A stretch of DNA of 64,000 nucleotides from Serratia sp. PL17 (GCF_017832355.1 NZ_JAFIBY010000001.1:496001-560000), one strand, 5' to 3'; shown: positions 51,277 to 60,315, numbered from the stretch's first letter. Made by a program: numbers and translations. Notes: generated by a model from the letters alone, not told the origin.

Positions 51277-52593
51277 ATGGTGTGTTCCCACGAGAATCAC
51301 GAGCAGCACAGCCACGCAACGCACGTACAACAGCAACAGGACAACCTGATGCTGTGTCCGCAGTGCGACATGCTGGTGGCATTGCCGCCGCTGGCCTATG
51401 GTTCAAAAGCGGTATGCCCGCGTTGTAAAACGACGCTCAGCTCCCGCTGGGATGAACCGCGTAAGCGGCCGATCGGCTACGCCCTCAGTGCATTGTTCAT
51501 GCTGTTGCTGGCGAATATTTTCCCTTTTATTAATATGCGTGTTGCCGGTCTCGGTAACGAAATCAAACTGATCCAGATCCCGCAGGTGATGGTGGCGGAA
51601 GACTACGCCAGCATGGCCACGCTGTTTATGGTGTTCGTTCAACTGATCCCGGCATTTTGCATGGTGGCGATCATTCTTTTGTGTGCCAGGGTACCTATTC
51701 CTATCGGCCTGAAAGAGTGGATGGCCAAACTGCTGTTCCAGTTTAAAACCTGGTGCATGGTGGAGATTTTTCTGGCCGGGGTGCTGGTCAGCTTCGTTAA
51801 GCTGATGGCTTACGGTGATATTGGCGTAGGCAGCAGCTTTGTGCCTTATTGCCTGTTTTGCCTGTTGCAGGTGCGAGCTTTCCAGTGCGTCGACCGCCGC
51901 TGGTTATGGAATGATATTGAACCGGCGCCGCGACACGATCGTCCCATGACGGTAGGCCGTATCGGATTGCGCCAGGGCTTGCGTTCGTGCCAATGCTGCA
52001 CGGCGATCTTGCCGGCTGAACTGACCCGCTGCCCACGGTGCCATACCAAGGGCTACGTTCGCCGCCGTCACAGCCTACAATGGACGTTGGCACTGCTTGT
52101 CACCTCGATCATGCTGTATCTTCCGGCGAATTTGCTGCCTATCATGGTCACTGAGGCGCTGGGTAATAAAATTACCTCAACCATCATGGCTGGGGTGATC
52201 CTGCTGTGGGGAGAAGGCTCTTATCCGGTGGCGATGGTGATCTTCATTGCCAGCATCATGGTACCCTCATTGAAAATGTTGGCGATTGGCTGGCTATGTT
52301 GGGATGCCAACGGCAGGCATAAACCCCGGGCCGATAGCGAACGGATGCACCTGATTTATGAAGTGGTTGAGTTCGTTGGCCGCTGGTCAATGATCGATGT
52401 GTTTGTGATTGCCGTACTCTCGGCATTGGTACGGATGGGACAATTGATGAGTATTTACCCGGCTACTGGCGCGCTGTTGTTCGCCATGGTGGTGATCCTC
52501 ACTATGTTTGCTGCCATGACGTTTGATCCCCGCCTGACGTGGGATCGCGTAAATGAAACGATAAAAAAGGAGCCGCAAGGTGACGGAAAATAA
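51277..52593 (+). CDS. pqiA: Intermembrane transport protein PqiA
   Basis: Inner-membrane protein of the PqiABC lipid transport system linking inner and outer membranes. The product has 438 residues. It has two PqiA repeats, each a zinc ribbon followed by membrane helices: first CPQCDMLVA and CPRCKTTL (about residues 26-55), second CQCCTAILP and CPRCHTKG (about 240-265). Eight membrane segments are estimated. ATG 51277 follows TAAGGAGG and is preferred over the upstream in-frame codon at 51262. Compared with E. coli it carries a His/Gln-rich N-terminal extension (HENHEQHSHATHVQQQQ). The end overlaps pqiB by 14 bases. Confidence 0.97.
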   Translation: MVCSHENHEQHSHATHVQQQQDNLMLCPQCDMLVALPPLAYGSKAVCPRCKTTLSSRWDEPRKRPIGYALSALFMLLLANIFPFINMRVAGLGNEIKLIQIPQVMVAEDYASMATLFMVFVQLIPAFCMVAIILLCARVPIPIGLKEWMAKLLFQFKTWCMVEIFLAGVLVSFVKLMAYGDIGVGSSFVPYCLFCLLQVRAFQCVDRRWLWNDIEPAPRHDRPMTVGRIGLRQGLRSCQCCTAILPAELTRCPRCHTKGYVRRRHSLQWTLALLVTSIMLYLPANLLPIMVTEALGNKITSTIMAGVILLWGEGSYPVAMVIFIASIMVPSLKMLAIGWLCWDANGRHKPRADSERMHLIYEVVEFVGRWSMIDVFVIAVLSALVRMGQLMSIYPATGALLFAMVVILTMFAAMTFDPRLTWDRVNETIKKEPQGDGK

Positions 52594-54226
52594 TCATAAC
52601 GTCGCGGACGTTGAAAAGATCAAGCGCTGGTCGCCGGTGTGGATTATCCCCATCGTCACTGCGCTGATCGGCGCCTGGATCCTGTTCTACCATTTTAGCC
52701 ACCAAGGCCCGGTCGTGACATTGGTCACCACCACCGCAGAAGGGCTGGAGGCAGGGAAAACGAAAATAAAAAGCCGCAGTGTCGACGTCGGTATTGTGGA
52801 GACGGTCACGCTGAGCGAAGACTTGAGCAAGGTTGTGGTCGAGGCGCGCCTTAATTCCGGTATGGAAAAACTGTTGCGCCAGGACTCGGCTTTCTGGGTC
52901 GTGAAGCCACAGATTGGCCGCGGGGGGGTTTCCGGTCTGGGCACGTTGCTTTCCGGTGCCTATATCGAGCTGCAACCGGGCAATAAAGGCAAAGCAGGCA
53001 AGAGTGACTATCAACTGCTGGATGCACCGCCATTGGCGTCTCCAGATGCCAAAGGGTTGCGCATCATACTGGACAGCGAAAAATCGGGTCAGTTGAATGC
53101 CGGTGACCCCGTGCTGTTCCGCGGTTACCGTGTCGGCTCGGTAGAGACCAGCTATTTTGATCCGAAAATGCGTGCCATGCGTTATCAGCTGTTTGTCTCC
53201 GCACCTTATGATCAACTTGTGACCAGCAATGTTCGCTTCTGGAAAGACAGCGGCGTGGCCTTTGATATGTCCGCGCAGGGCATGCGAGTAGAAATGGGCT
53301 CATTGGCGACCTTGTTCAGCGGCGGCGTCAGCTTTGACGTGCCGGACGGCTGGGATCGCGGTGAGCAGGCGAAAGAGAAGACGGAATATCAGCTGTTCGA
53401 TAACCAACGCAGCATCCAGGATTCGCTGTACACCGTACACAAAGATTACCTGATGTTCTTCTCCGATTCGATTCGCGGCCTGCAGCCGGGTGCGCCAGTC
53501 GAGTTCCGCGGCATCCGTTTGGGTACCGTGGCGCAGGTGCCATTCTATAAAGAAGGCATGATGCAACGACTGGATAACGATTATCGTATTCCGGTCCTGA
53601 TCAGGATCGAACCGGATCGCTTCCAGAAACAGCTGGGTGGCAATTTCGATATTGAAGGGCATCTGAAAGATGCTGAAGCTCGTGGGATGCGCGCCGCGTT
53701 GAAGTCAGCCAACCTGCTGACCGGTTCACTGTATATCGATCTTGATTTCTACCCGCAAGAAAAAGCCTGGAAAGGGCCGCGCGAGCTGTTCGGTTACCCA
53801 CTGATGCCGACCACCAGCGGCGGTCTGGCGCAGATCCAACAGAAACTGATGCAGACGTTGGATAAGATCAACGCGATGCCGTTAAATCCGATGATCAATG
53901 AGGCGACCAAAACGCTGGCGGAAAGCCAGAAGACCATGAAGTCGACACAGCAGACCATGCAATCGCTGAACGACATCATTGCCAGCAAAGAAATGAAGGC
54001 GCTGCCGCAGGATATGCAGAAAACGCTGCAGGAACTGAATCGCAGCATGAAAGGCTTCCAGCCAGGTTCACCGGCCTACAACAAGATGGTCGGCGATATG
54101 CAGCGTCTCGATCAGGTGTTGCGCGAACTGCAACCCGTGCTGCGTACCCTGAACGAAAAGAGCAACGCGCTGGTATTTGAAGCCGCGGGCAGTAATGATC
54201 CTCAGCCGAAGAAGGCCAATAAATGA
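52580..54226 (+). CDS. pqiB: Intermembrane transport protein PqiB (MCE protein)
   Basis: Periplasmic tunnel-forming MCE protein spanning the envelope. The product has 548 residues (E. coli 546). It uses a GTG start inside the pqiA end (GTGACGGAAAAT), preceded by AAAAGGAG. One N-terminal membrane segment (WSPVWIIPIVTALIGAWILF, about residues 18-37) is followed by three MCE domains (about 45-135, 155-225 and 290-395) and a helical C-terminal region with TLAESQKTMKSTQQTMQS that forms the needle-like tube. It overlaps pqiC by four bases. Confidence 0.97.
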   Translation: MTENNHNVADVEKIKRWSPVWIIPIVTALIGAWILFYHFSHQGPVVTLVTTTAEGLEAGKTKIKSRSVDVGIVETVTLSEDLSKVVVEARLNSGMEKLLRQDSAFWVVKPQIGRGGVSGLGTLLSGAYIELQPGNKGKAGKSDYQLLDAPPLASPDAKGLRIILDSEKSGQLNAGDPVLFRGYRVGSVETSYFDPKMRAMRYQLFVSAPYDQLVTSNVRFWKDSGVAFDMSAQGMRVEMGSLATLFSGGVSFDVPDGWDRGEQAKEKTEYQLFDNQRSIQDSLYTVHKDYLMFFSDSIRGLQPGAPVEFRGIRLGTVAQVPFYKEGMMQRLDNDYRIPVLIRIEPDRFQKQLGGNFDIEGHLKDAEARGMRAALKSANLLTGSLYIDLDFYPQEKAWKGPRELFGYPLMPTTSGGLAQIQQKLMQTLDKINAMPLNPMINEATKTLAESQKTMKSTQQTMQSLNDIIASKEMKALPQDMQKTLQELNRSMKGFQPGSPAYNKMVGDMQRLDQVLRELQPVLRTLNEKSNALVFEAAGSNDPQPKKANK

Positions 54227-54780
54227 TGAAATGGATTCCGGTAGCCCTGGCGCTGTTGCTCAGCGCCTGTAGCAGTACGCCACAGAAAACCTACTATCAA
54301 CTGCCGGCATTGGGTACGCCGGCGCAGGTCAGCGGGGGAGCTACGTCGCGCCAACTGTGGCTGGAGCATGTAAGCGTAGCGGACTATTTGGCACAAAGTG
54401 GTGTGGTTTACCAAACTAATGATGTGCAGTACGTGATCGCCCAGAACAACCTCTGGGCCAGTCCGCTTGACCAACAGTTGCAGCAGACATTGGTGACTAA
54501 CTTGAGCGGCGCGATGCCAGGCTGGGTCGTATCTTCTCAGCCGATGAGCAGCGATCAGGACGTACTTAACGTCAACGTTAGCGGTTTCCATGGGCGTTTT
54601 GATGGCAAGGCGATTATTCGCGGCGAGTGGGTGCTGAACCATCAAGGTCAACTGACCAAACGACCGTTCAACCTGGAACTGAAGCAGGGTGAAGACGGCT
54701 ACGATGCACTTGTGCGAACGCTGGCACAAGGGTGGCAGCAAGAAGCACAGGACATTGCTGCCCAGGCCGGTCGTTTTTAG
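54223..54780 (+). CDS. pqiC: Outer-membrane lipoprotein PqiC
   Basis: Lipoprotein partner of PqiB at the outer membrane. The product has 185 residues (E. coli 187). The signal peptide MMKWIPVALALLLSAC ends in a lipobox LLSAC with the lipidated Cys at residue 16, followed by SSTPQKTYYQLP. The ABC-type auxiliary lipoprotein domain includes LWLEHVSVADYLAQSGVVYQ near residue 45. Last gene of pqiABC, followed by a long-loop terminator. Confidence 0.96.
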   Translation: MMKWIPVALALLLSACSSTPQKTYYQLPALGTPAQVSGGATSRQLWLEHVSVADYLAQSGVVYQTNDVQYVIAQNNLWASPLDQQLQQTLVTNLSGAMPGWVVSSQPMSSDQDVLNVNVSGFHGRFDGKAIIRGEWVLNHQGQLTKRPFNLELKQGEDGYDALVRTLAQGWQQEAQDIAAQAGRF

Positions 54781-54804
54781 TCATAATTTGTACTAAAAGA
54801 GTCT

Positions 54805-54854
54805 AATCCCTCCCAACGTGAAATTTTACATTTACAGGTTGGGAGGGATTTTTG
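54805..54854 (+). terminator. Terminator of pqiABC
   Basis: Perfect 13-bp stem AATCCCTCCCAAC (54805-54817) / GTTGGGAGGGATT (54838-54850), 20-nt loop, then TTTG. Confidence 0.85.
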
Positions 54855-55051
54855 TTTTATTTCAATGCATTAACTTATTTTTGGCATATCAGCCACTTAG
54901 CAAATTCTACGTGTGTAGTTCACAAATATGACATTGGCGTGAATTTTGCGCATTGATCTTCCCGTCATTTAGCGCTATTGGTTAAACGTGGCTGCGCAAA
55001 AAGCAGCCATTGTTTTCTTTCCACCAGACCAAAAAATGAGGGAAACGAGGC

Positions 55052-55222
55052 ATGAAGAGACAGAAACGCGATCGTCTGGAAAGGGCGCATTCGAGAGGTT
55101 ATCAAGCAGGTATTTTAGGGCGTTCCAGGGAATATTGTCCCTACCAATCATCGGTGGACGCCCGGTCTCAGTGGCTGGGAGGTTGGCGAGAAGCCATGGA
55201 AGACAGGGCTGTGACCGCTTAA
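55052..55222 (+). CDS. rmf: Ribosome modulation factor
   Basis: Small basic protein that dimerises 70S ribosomes into 100S particles in stationary phase. The 56-residue product (E. coli 55) starts MKRQKRDRLERAHSRGYQAG and contains GRSREYCPYQ and SQWLGGWREAMEDR, nearly identical to E. coli RMF over its length. The start follows CGAGG by 1-2 nt and GAGGG slightly further upstream. It stands alone between the pqiABC terminator and its own terminator. E. coli rmf is ppGpp-induced; no matching signal was fixed here. Confidence 0.97.
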   Translation: MKRQKRDRLERAHSRGYQAGILGRSREYCPYQSSVDARSQWLGGWREAMEDRAVTA

Positions 55223-55247
55223 GCGGCTCCCTGTCAAAAAAAGGAAC

Positions 55248-55274
55248 AACCTCCGCCAAGCGCGGAGGTTTTTG
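55248..55274. terminator. Terminator between rmf and the KAS gene
   Basis: Perfect 9-bp stem AACCTCCGC (55248-55256) / GCGGAGGTT (55262-55270), loop CAAGC, then TTTTG. It can serve both convergent genes. Confidence 0.85.
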
Positions 55275-55286
55275 TTTCAGGTACTA

Positions 55287-56561
55287 TTACCCTTGCCAAC
55301 GTTTCAGCAAAATACTGGCATTCACACCGCCAAAACCAAAGCCGTTCGACAGCGCGTAGGTCATGGCCATTGGTTCCGCTTTCTTCGCTACCAGGTGTAA
55401 CCCTGCAGCAGCCGGGTCTGGGTTGTCCAAATTCAGCGTGGCCGGTGCAATCTGATCGCGGAGTGCCAGCGCGGTAAAAATAGTCTCTAATCCACCAGCA
55501 GCACCCAATAAATGACCCGTTGCAGATTTGGTCGAGGTGACGGCTATACCGCCATCTGTACCGAACAGGTGTTTAATGGCGTTAATTTCCCCTAAATCCC
55601 CCACCGGCGTGGATGTTGCGTGCGCGTTCAGGTGTTGTACCTGTTGTGGCGTTACGCCTGCTTGCTTGAGGGCAATCTTCATGGCGCGGTAGGCACCGTC
55701 GCCGTCTTCGGCTCCAGAGGTCATGTGATAGGCGTCTGCACTGGTGCCGTAGCCAACAATTTCCGCCAACGGGGTCGCTCCTCGAGCCAGCGCATGTTCC
55801 AGTGTTTCAATCACCAGCATGCCGGCACCTTCCCCCATAACAAAACCGTTACGTTCGCTATCAAAAGGTCGTGAAGCCGTCACTGCAGTATCTGCCGGCG
55901 CTGTAGACATGGCACGCGCTGCCGCAAAGCCCCCCAGACTTACCGTGTCGATTGCGGCTTCTGTACCGCCACACAGCGCGATATCGGCTTCATCGTTACG
56001 AATCATACGGACGGCATCGCCGATGGCTTGTACGCCCGCTGCACAGGCTGTCACAGGGGCACCGATCGGGCCTTTGAACTGGTGTTTAATTGAAACGTGA
56101 CCCGCTGCCAGGTTCACCAGGAAAGAAGGAATGGTGAAAGGCGACAAGCGTTTGGCACCTCGGCTGTCGGTGGTGCGTACCGCCTGGGCGATGGCTGGGA
56201 AACCACCAATGCCGGAGGCGATCACCGTTGCAGTGCGTTCCTGCTTATCTTCGGTGTCTGCTACCCAGCTTGCTTGTTGAATAGCCTCATCTGCGGCTGC
56301 CATGGCGAGGAGAATGAAGCGATCCATTTTCTTTTGATCTTTTGGCGCAACAGAACGATCGGGATCGAAGCCAGCCTCGGCATCTTGTTCTAACGAAGGT
56401 ACCTGGCCACCGACTTTCACTTGCAGGTCAGCAACGATTTCTTCCGGTAATGGGCGAATGCCAGACTGACCCTTCAGCAGACGCTGCCAGATAGCCTCTA
56501 CGCCGCATCCCAATGGCGAAACGGCACCCATGCCGGTAATGACTATACGACGAGTGTTCAT
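55287..56561 (-). CDS. FabF-type beta-ketoacyl-ACP synthase
   Basis: A 424-residue thiolase-fold condensing enzyme of the KAS II (FabF) type. The catalytic triad is intact: Cys173 (VTACAAG), His314 (NAHATSTPVGD) and His350 (TGHLLGAAGG), with Lys345 nearby. The gating GFGFGG motif lies near the C-terminus. It is not the housekeeping fabF, which in enterobacteria lies next to acpP; it is absent here in E. coli. Its start overlaps the HxlR regulator's stop by four bases, so the two form an operon, placed between rmf and fabA. It could alter chain length or unsaturation, or make a secondary acyl product. Substrate is unknown. Confidence 0.9.
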   Translation of the reverse strand: MNTRRIVITGMGAVSPLGCGVEAIWQRLLKGQSGIRPLPEEIVADLQVKVGGQVPSLEQDAEAGFDPDRSVAPKDQKKMDRFILLAMAAADEAIQQASWVADTEDKQERTATVIASGIGGFPAIAQAVRTTDSRGAKRLSPFTIPSFLVNLAAGHVSIKHQFKGPIGAPVTACAAGVQAIGDAVRMIRNDEADIALCGGTEAAIDTVSLGGFAAARAMSTAPADTAVTASRPFDSERNGFVMGEGAGMLVIETLEHALARGATPLAEIVGYGTSADAYHMTSGAEDGDGAYRAMKIALKQAGVTPQQVQHLNAHATSTPVGDLGEINAIKHLFGTDGGIAVTSTKSATGHLLGAAGGLETIFTALALRDQIAPATLNLDNPDPAAAGLHLVAKKAEPMAMTYALSNGFGFGGVNASILLKRWQG

Positions 56562-57085
56562 AGTGACTCCTTGGATGATTCTGGGGGGAATGCAGAAAGG
56601 TTCTGCTGCATCAGGGCTGCGCGTTGGCGCATACCTTCTGTCGCCGCAGGCCCTGGTGCCAAAGTAATATTATGCAGCGCAACAGGCTGCTGGGTGATGC
56701 TGTCGATCAGTTGTACACGTATCGGTTGTCCTGTACGGCGATCGACCAATTCTGCGCTAATACCGTCTTCGGCCAAGTGGGTGTTACCCCAGTGAAACAG
56801 CGCAGCAAGCACGGGAAAAAAATCGTTGCCACGCTCGGTGAGCAGATACTCATAGCGAACGGGCCGTGTTTGATAGCGCTGTTTATACAAAATACCGCTT
56901 TCCACCAGGCCCTTTAGACGGCGAGTCAATATGGTGGGCGAAAGCCCAAGGCTCTGTTGGAATTCATCAAAGCGGGATAAGCCATGAAACGCATCGCGAA
57001 GTATCAGGATACTCCACCATTCGCCGACACGATCCAGAGAGCGGGCTACCGGGCATGGCATGTTATCAAAACGGGTCTTTTGCAT
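56558..57085 (-). CDS. HxlR-family winged-helix transcriptional regulator
   Basis: A 175-residue regulator with an N-terminal HxlR winged helix: CPVARSLDRVGEWWSILILR (Cys11), FDEFQQSLGLSPTILTRRL as recognition region and YEYLLTERG as wing. The N-terminal cysteine is where several HxlR proteins sense electrophiles or oxidants. The C-terminal third is an extension (DRRTGQPIRVQLID) not required for DNA binding. ATG 57085 was chosen because AGAGG stands 7 nt upstream and the HxlR domain begins there; an extension to 57157 runs through the promoter. It is co-transcribed with the KAS gene and has a palindromic operator before it, implying autoregulation. Confidence 0.9.
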   Translation of the reverse strand: MQKTRFDNMPCPVARSLDRVGEWWSILILRDAFHGLSRFDEFQQSLGLSPTILTRRLKGLVESGILYKQRYQTRPVRYEYLLTERGNDFFPVLAALFHWGNTHLAEDGISAELVDRRTGQPIRVQLIDSITQQPVALHNITLAPGPAATEGMRQRAALMQQNLSAFPPESSKESL

Positions 57086-57097
57086 GGCACACCTCTC

Positions 57098-57159
57098 AGT
57101 AACTACAATAATTGTAGTCACTATTTGGCCGTTATAAATGTGCGTATATGAAGGCACAA
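57098..57159 (-). promoter_or_regulatory. Promoter and palindromic operator of the HxlR-KAS operon
   Basis: Minus strand: -35 TTGTGC (57154-57159), 17-bp spacer, -10 TATAAC (57131-57136). Downstream lies a perfect palindrome ACTACAA-TAA-TTGTAGT (57102-57118), extending to arms of 11 with one mismatch over 57098-57122. Its position near the transcription start fits repression by the adjacent HxlR protein. Confidence 0.7.
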
Positions 57160-57213
57160 CATAATCACGGCGGGAAAATAAACGGCGACCGGGAAGGGCC
57201 GCCGTGACTGCGG

Positions 57214-57732
57214 TTAGAACGCAGCAGTGTCCTTGAACAGGCCCACTTTCAGATCGCTTGCGGTGTAAATGACCTGGCCGTCGACCAGAACTTCACCATC
57301 AGCAACACCCATAATCAGTTTACGGATGATCACGCGTTTGAAGTTAATGCGGTAGGTCACTTTCTTCGCGGTTGGCAGCACCTGGCCGGTGAATTTAACT
57401 TCACCCACGCCCAGTGCACGGCCTTTACCTTCGCCACCCAACCAGCCGAGGTAGAAGCCGACCAATTGCCACATGGCATCCAGACCCAGGCAGCCCGGCA
57501 TCACCGGATCGCCGATAAAGTGGCAACCAAAGAACCATAGGTCCGGATTGATATCCAGTTCCGCTTCCACATAACCCTTGTTGTGCGTACCGCCGTCTTC
57601 GGTCATTTTGACCACGCGGTCCATCATCAACATGTTACCTGCCGGCAACGGTGGGCCACCAGCGCCAAACAGCTCGCCACGGCCGGATGCTTCGAGGTCT
57701 TCTTTCGTATAGGAGTCGCGTTTTTCTACCAT
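57214..57732 (-). CDS. fabA: 3-hydroxydecanoyl-ACP dehydratase/isomerase
   Basis: Dehydrates 3-hydroxydecanoyl-ACP and isomerises the trans-2 to the cis-3 product, the branch point to unsaturated fatty acids. The 172-residue length equals E. coli FabA. The hot-dog fold active site shows as [20 protein letters not shown]: the His near residue 71 and Asp near residue 85. The ends [13 protein letters not shown] and ASDLKVGLF are conserved. It is read from its own promoter overlapping the 3' end of lonH. Confidence 0.99.
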   Translation of the reverse strand: MVEKRDSYTKEDLEASGRGELFGAGGPPLPAGNMLMMDRVVKMTEDGGTHNKGYVEAELDINPDLWFFGCHFIGDPVMPGCLGLDAMWQLVGFYLGWLGGEGKGRALGVGEVKFTGQVLPTAKKVTYRINFKRVIIRKLIMGVADGEVLVDGQVIYTASDLKVGLFKDTAAF

Positions 57733-57765
57733 GTTCTCAGTAAACCTTATTTTATTGAAGGGCGC

Positions 57766-57804
57766 AGATTAGCTTACACGTGTACGCTGAACAAGTCCGA
57801 TCAG
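57766..57804 (-). promoter_or_regulatory. fabA promoter with FabR and FadR-like sites
   Basis: Minus strand: -35 TTGTTC (57789-57794), 17-bp spacer, -10 TAATCT (57766-57771). The spacer is filled by a FabR-type palindrome AGCTTACACGTGTACGCT (57771-57788, one mismatch). CTGATCGGACTTGTTCAG (57787-57804) around the -35 matches the E. coli FadR activator site as I recall it. The upstream edge overlaps the lonH stop codon. Confidence 0.75.
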
Positions 57805-59573
57805 CCGTGGTTGAACCAGTTAAGCCAGCGAAGCGGCCATGGCCAGCGCCGACGCTCCTGCGGATTCACCTGTGCAATCCGTTCCTGAATGGCAGCTAAT
57901 AGATTCGGCTGCTGTTCATCAGAGTAGGGGTAACCGGTGAGTAATGGCAAGGCCTCCGCGGCGCTATCGACAGCCCACAGATGGAATTGGCCTTCGCGTA
58001 CCGCATCGACCACATCCTGGCGTAGACACAGATGGCGCACGTTGGTTGCGGGCAGGATTATGCCCTGTTTGCCCGTCAAACCACGACGTTGGCAAACTTC
58101 AAAAAAGCCTTCGATCTTCTCGTTGACGCCGCCGATGGGCTGCACATTACCGAATTGGTCTACAGAACCGGTAACCGCAATTTGCTGTGTGATCGGCTGC
58201 AGTGACAGTGCACTGATCAGTGCACTCAATTCAGCGAGTGATGCGCTGTCGCCATCGACTTCACCGTAAGATTGCTCAAAGACGATTGACGCGGAGAAGG
58301 GCAGCGGTTGGTCTAGTTCAAGTTCTGAAATCAGAAACGCCTGCATAATCATCATGCCTTTGGCATGAAGATTACCGCCAAGCTCAGCCTTACGCTCGAC
58401 GTCGGTGAATTCGCCATCGCCAAGGTGGACGACACAGCTGATACGAGAGGGCTCACCGAAACTGCGTGGATGACCTGGATACTCTAATACCGACAGGCCA
58501 TTGATCTGACCGATGACTTCGCCTTCCGTCTCAATCAGGATTTGGCCCAGCTCAATTTCATCCTGCATGCGTTCGGCAAGGTAGCTTTCACGCCACTCAC
58601 GCGCATTTAACGCGGCTTCAAACGCTTTGGCGGTGATGCTTTCTTCTTCGGCATACAGTGCCGCTTCAGAAAGCTGCTGGACGAGCCACAGCGGGGATAG
58701 TGGCAAGTTACCCTGATCGCCACTGTAACGTACCGCCTGTATCATCAGAGGGTACCAGGCATCGGCTGCCAAAGGCGGTAGTTGCTTTTCATCAATCAGT
58801 GCATTGACGTAGCCACACCATTGAACCATGTCATCAACTTCGGTGAGTTGCAGATCTTCTTCGTATTCACCGTAGACTGCCTGTTCGCTCAGTTCCGGCT
58901 CAATATCATGGAAATCGGCAAGACCGTGACGATCTCCGACCACGATCAACCGCAACTCCAGCGGCATCGCTGGAATAGTGATTGGTAAAGGACGCGTTTC
59001 ATCTGGGGAAACCCAGTGGAACTGACGTTGGGTGATCATCTGCTTCAAACGCAACCACAGCAGCGGCTGGGCTAGCAGGGCACGTGCCGACAGGATCAGT
59101 ACACCGCCATTGGCCTGATGCACCAGACCGGGTTGCAGGCTGATTTCGCCATTGTGGATCCTGACGCAGCCAAACAACTGTTCTGGTTCAACCCACTCCT
59201 GAAATACGCAGGCGCCCCCGGCGGAAAATGGCTCATCACCGCGGCTGGCAGGTTCTACACTTACCTTGCTACCTTGGATCACATAGTGACTGCCCTTGAA
59301 CGCCATATTGTTAGGTTGCAGTTGCTCAACCGCATGGGCGATCAGCGCCAAATACTCACGCGTCTCCTGCGCTTTCAACAGCATGAAACGCGGTGGCGAT
59401 TGTGGGTGGCAAAACAGCGTCAGTGCATTTTCCAGACGTGGCTGAATAGAGGCAAAGGACACGGGAGCCAACTGCGCGGCGGTATCAAATATCGCTTGAT
59501 AAGGCGTAACGTCCGGCAACAGTGATTGCCATTCAAGTCGGTTATTGGTCAAAGTGTTAGATGCAATCGTCAA
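57801..59573 (-). CDS. lonH: LonH, Lon-like ATP-dependent-type protease homologue (YcbZ)
   Basis: A 590-residue Lon-family (S16) protein of the substrate-binding/LonB-like group. The N-terminal two thirds carry a degenerate AAA-like region without a clear P-loop, containing LVHQANGGVLILSARALLAQ near residue 150. The C-terminal protease domain has the catalytic Ser in GDSASLAELSALISALS near residue 447 and the Lys in NEKIEGFFEVC near residue 490. E. coli YcbZ (586) is the counterpart. Lack of visible Walker A suggests no ATP-driven unfolding. Its 3' end hosts the fabA promoter. It is divergent from matP. Confidence 0.94.
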   Translation of the reverse strand: MTIASNTLTNNRLEWQSLLPDVTPYQAIFDTAAQLAPVSFASIQPRLENALTLFCHPQSPPRFMLLKAQETREYLALIAHAVEQLQPNNMAFKGSHYVIQGSKVSVEPASRGDEPFSAGGACVFQEWVEPEQLFGCVRIHNGEISLQPGLVHQANGGVLILSARALLAQPLLWLRLKQMITQRQFHWVSPDETRPLPITIPAMPLELRLIVVGDRHGLADFHDIEPELSEQAVYGEYEEDLQLTEVDDMVQWCGYVNALIDEKQLPPLAADAWYPLMIQAVRYSGDQGNLPLSPLWLVQQLSEAALYAEEESITAKAFEAALNAREWRESYLAERMQDEIELGQILIETEGEVIGQINGLSVLEYPGHPRSFGEPSRISCVVHLGDGEFTDVERKAELGGNLHAKGMMIMQAFLISELELDQPLPFSASIVFEQSYGEVDGDSASLAELSALISALSLQPITQQIAVTGSVDQFGNVQPIGGVNEKIEGFFEVCQRRGLTGKQGIILPATNVRHLCLRQDVVDAVREGQFHLWAVDSAAEALPLLTGYPYSDEQQPNLLAAIQERIAQVNPQERRRWPWPLRWLNWFNHG

Positions 59574-59761
59574 AAAGGGAAAGGGCGATTATACAAGAAT
59601 AACGGCAGCTTGATACATGCAGAGTAGAAGTTGGTGTCAGGGAGTTTGACATCACGAGGCGACTGTGCAAAAAACAGTCTAAAAGAGGGCTCAATTGCCA
59701 GGGAAATTCGGCGCAAAGCTGTTATGCTTAATAAAGTTACGCGGTCACTGAAGAGTTCACG

Positions 59762-60220
59762 ATGAAATATCAGCAACTGGAAAATCTGGAGAGCGGTTGG
59801 AAATGGAAGTACCTGGTGAAAAAGCACCGGGAAGGGGAAGCTATTACCCGTCACATTGAAAACAGCGTTGCTCAGGAAGCCATTGACGAGCTGCTTAAAC
59901 TGGAAAATGAGCCGGTAAAAGTGCTTACGTGGATTAGCCGCCACATGAATCCGGAATTGGATAACCGGATGAAGCAAACAATCCGCGCACGACGTAAACG
60001 TCATTTTAACGCAGAACATCAACACACGCGTAAAAAATCCATCGATCTGGAATTTTTAGTTTGGCAACGTCTTGCCGCACTTGCCCGTCGCAGAGGGGTA
60101 ACATTGTCAGAGACAGTGGTACAGCTCATTGAAGATGCGGAACGTAAAGAGAAATATGCGAGCCAGATGTCGCTTTTGAAGCAGGATCTAAAAGCGATTC
60201 TTGGTAAAGACGACGAATAA
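59762..60220 (+). CDS. matP: Macrodomain Ter protein MatP
   Basis: Binds matS sites to organise the replication terminus and anchor it to the divisome. The product has 152 residues (E. coli 150). The N-terminal four-helix bundle ([20 protein letters not shown]), [20 protein letters not shown] as the ribbon-helix-helix DNA-binding part near residues 98-117, and the C-terminal coiled coil ([18 protein letters not shown]) are visible. Neighbours lonH, ompA and sulA are the same as in E. coli. Confidence 0.97.
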   Translation: MKYQQLENLESGWKWKYLVKKHREGEAITRHIENSVAQEAIDELLKLENEPVKVLTWISRHMNPELDNRMKQTIRARRKRHFNAEHQHTRKKSIDLEFLVWQRLAALARRRGVTLSETVVQLIEDAERKEKYASQMSLLKQDLKAILGKDDE

Positions 60221-60271
60221 CTTGATAACCTGCGAGAGCATTGTTATTGCTAATCTCACGTGTTCTGGACG

Positions 60272-60300
60272 AAAAAAAACCCCGCAATGCGGGGTTTTTT
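60272..60300. terminator. Bidirectional terminator between matP and ompA
   Basis: Stem CCCCGC (60280-60285) / GCGGGG (60289-60294), loop AAT, flanked by eight A on one side and six T on the other. Confidence 0.92.
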
Positions 60301-60315
60301 ACTAAGAGCGGTAGC

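Noticed and set aside
52502..53215. 237-codon open frame opposite pqiB
   Set aside because: Antisense to the MCE domains and without family features.
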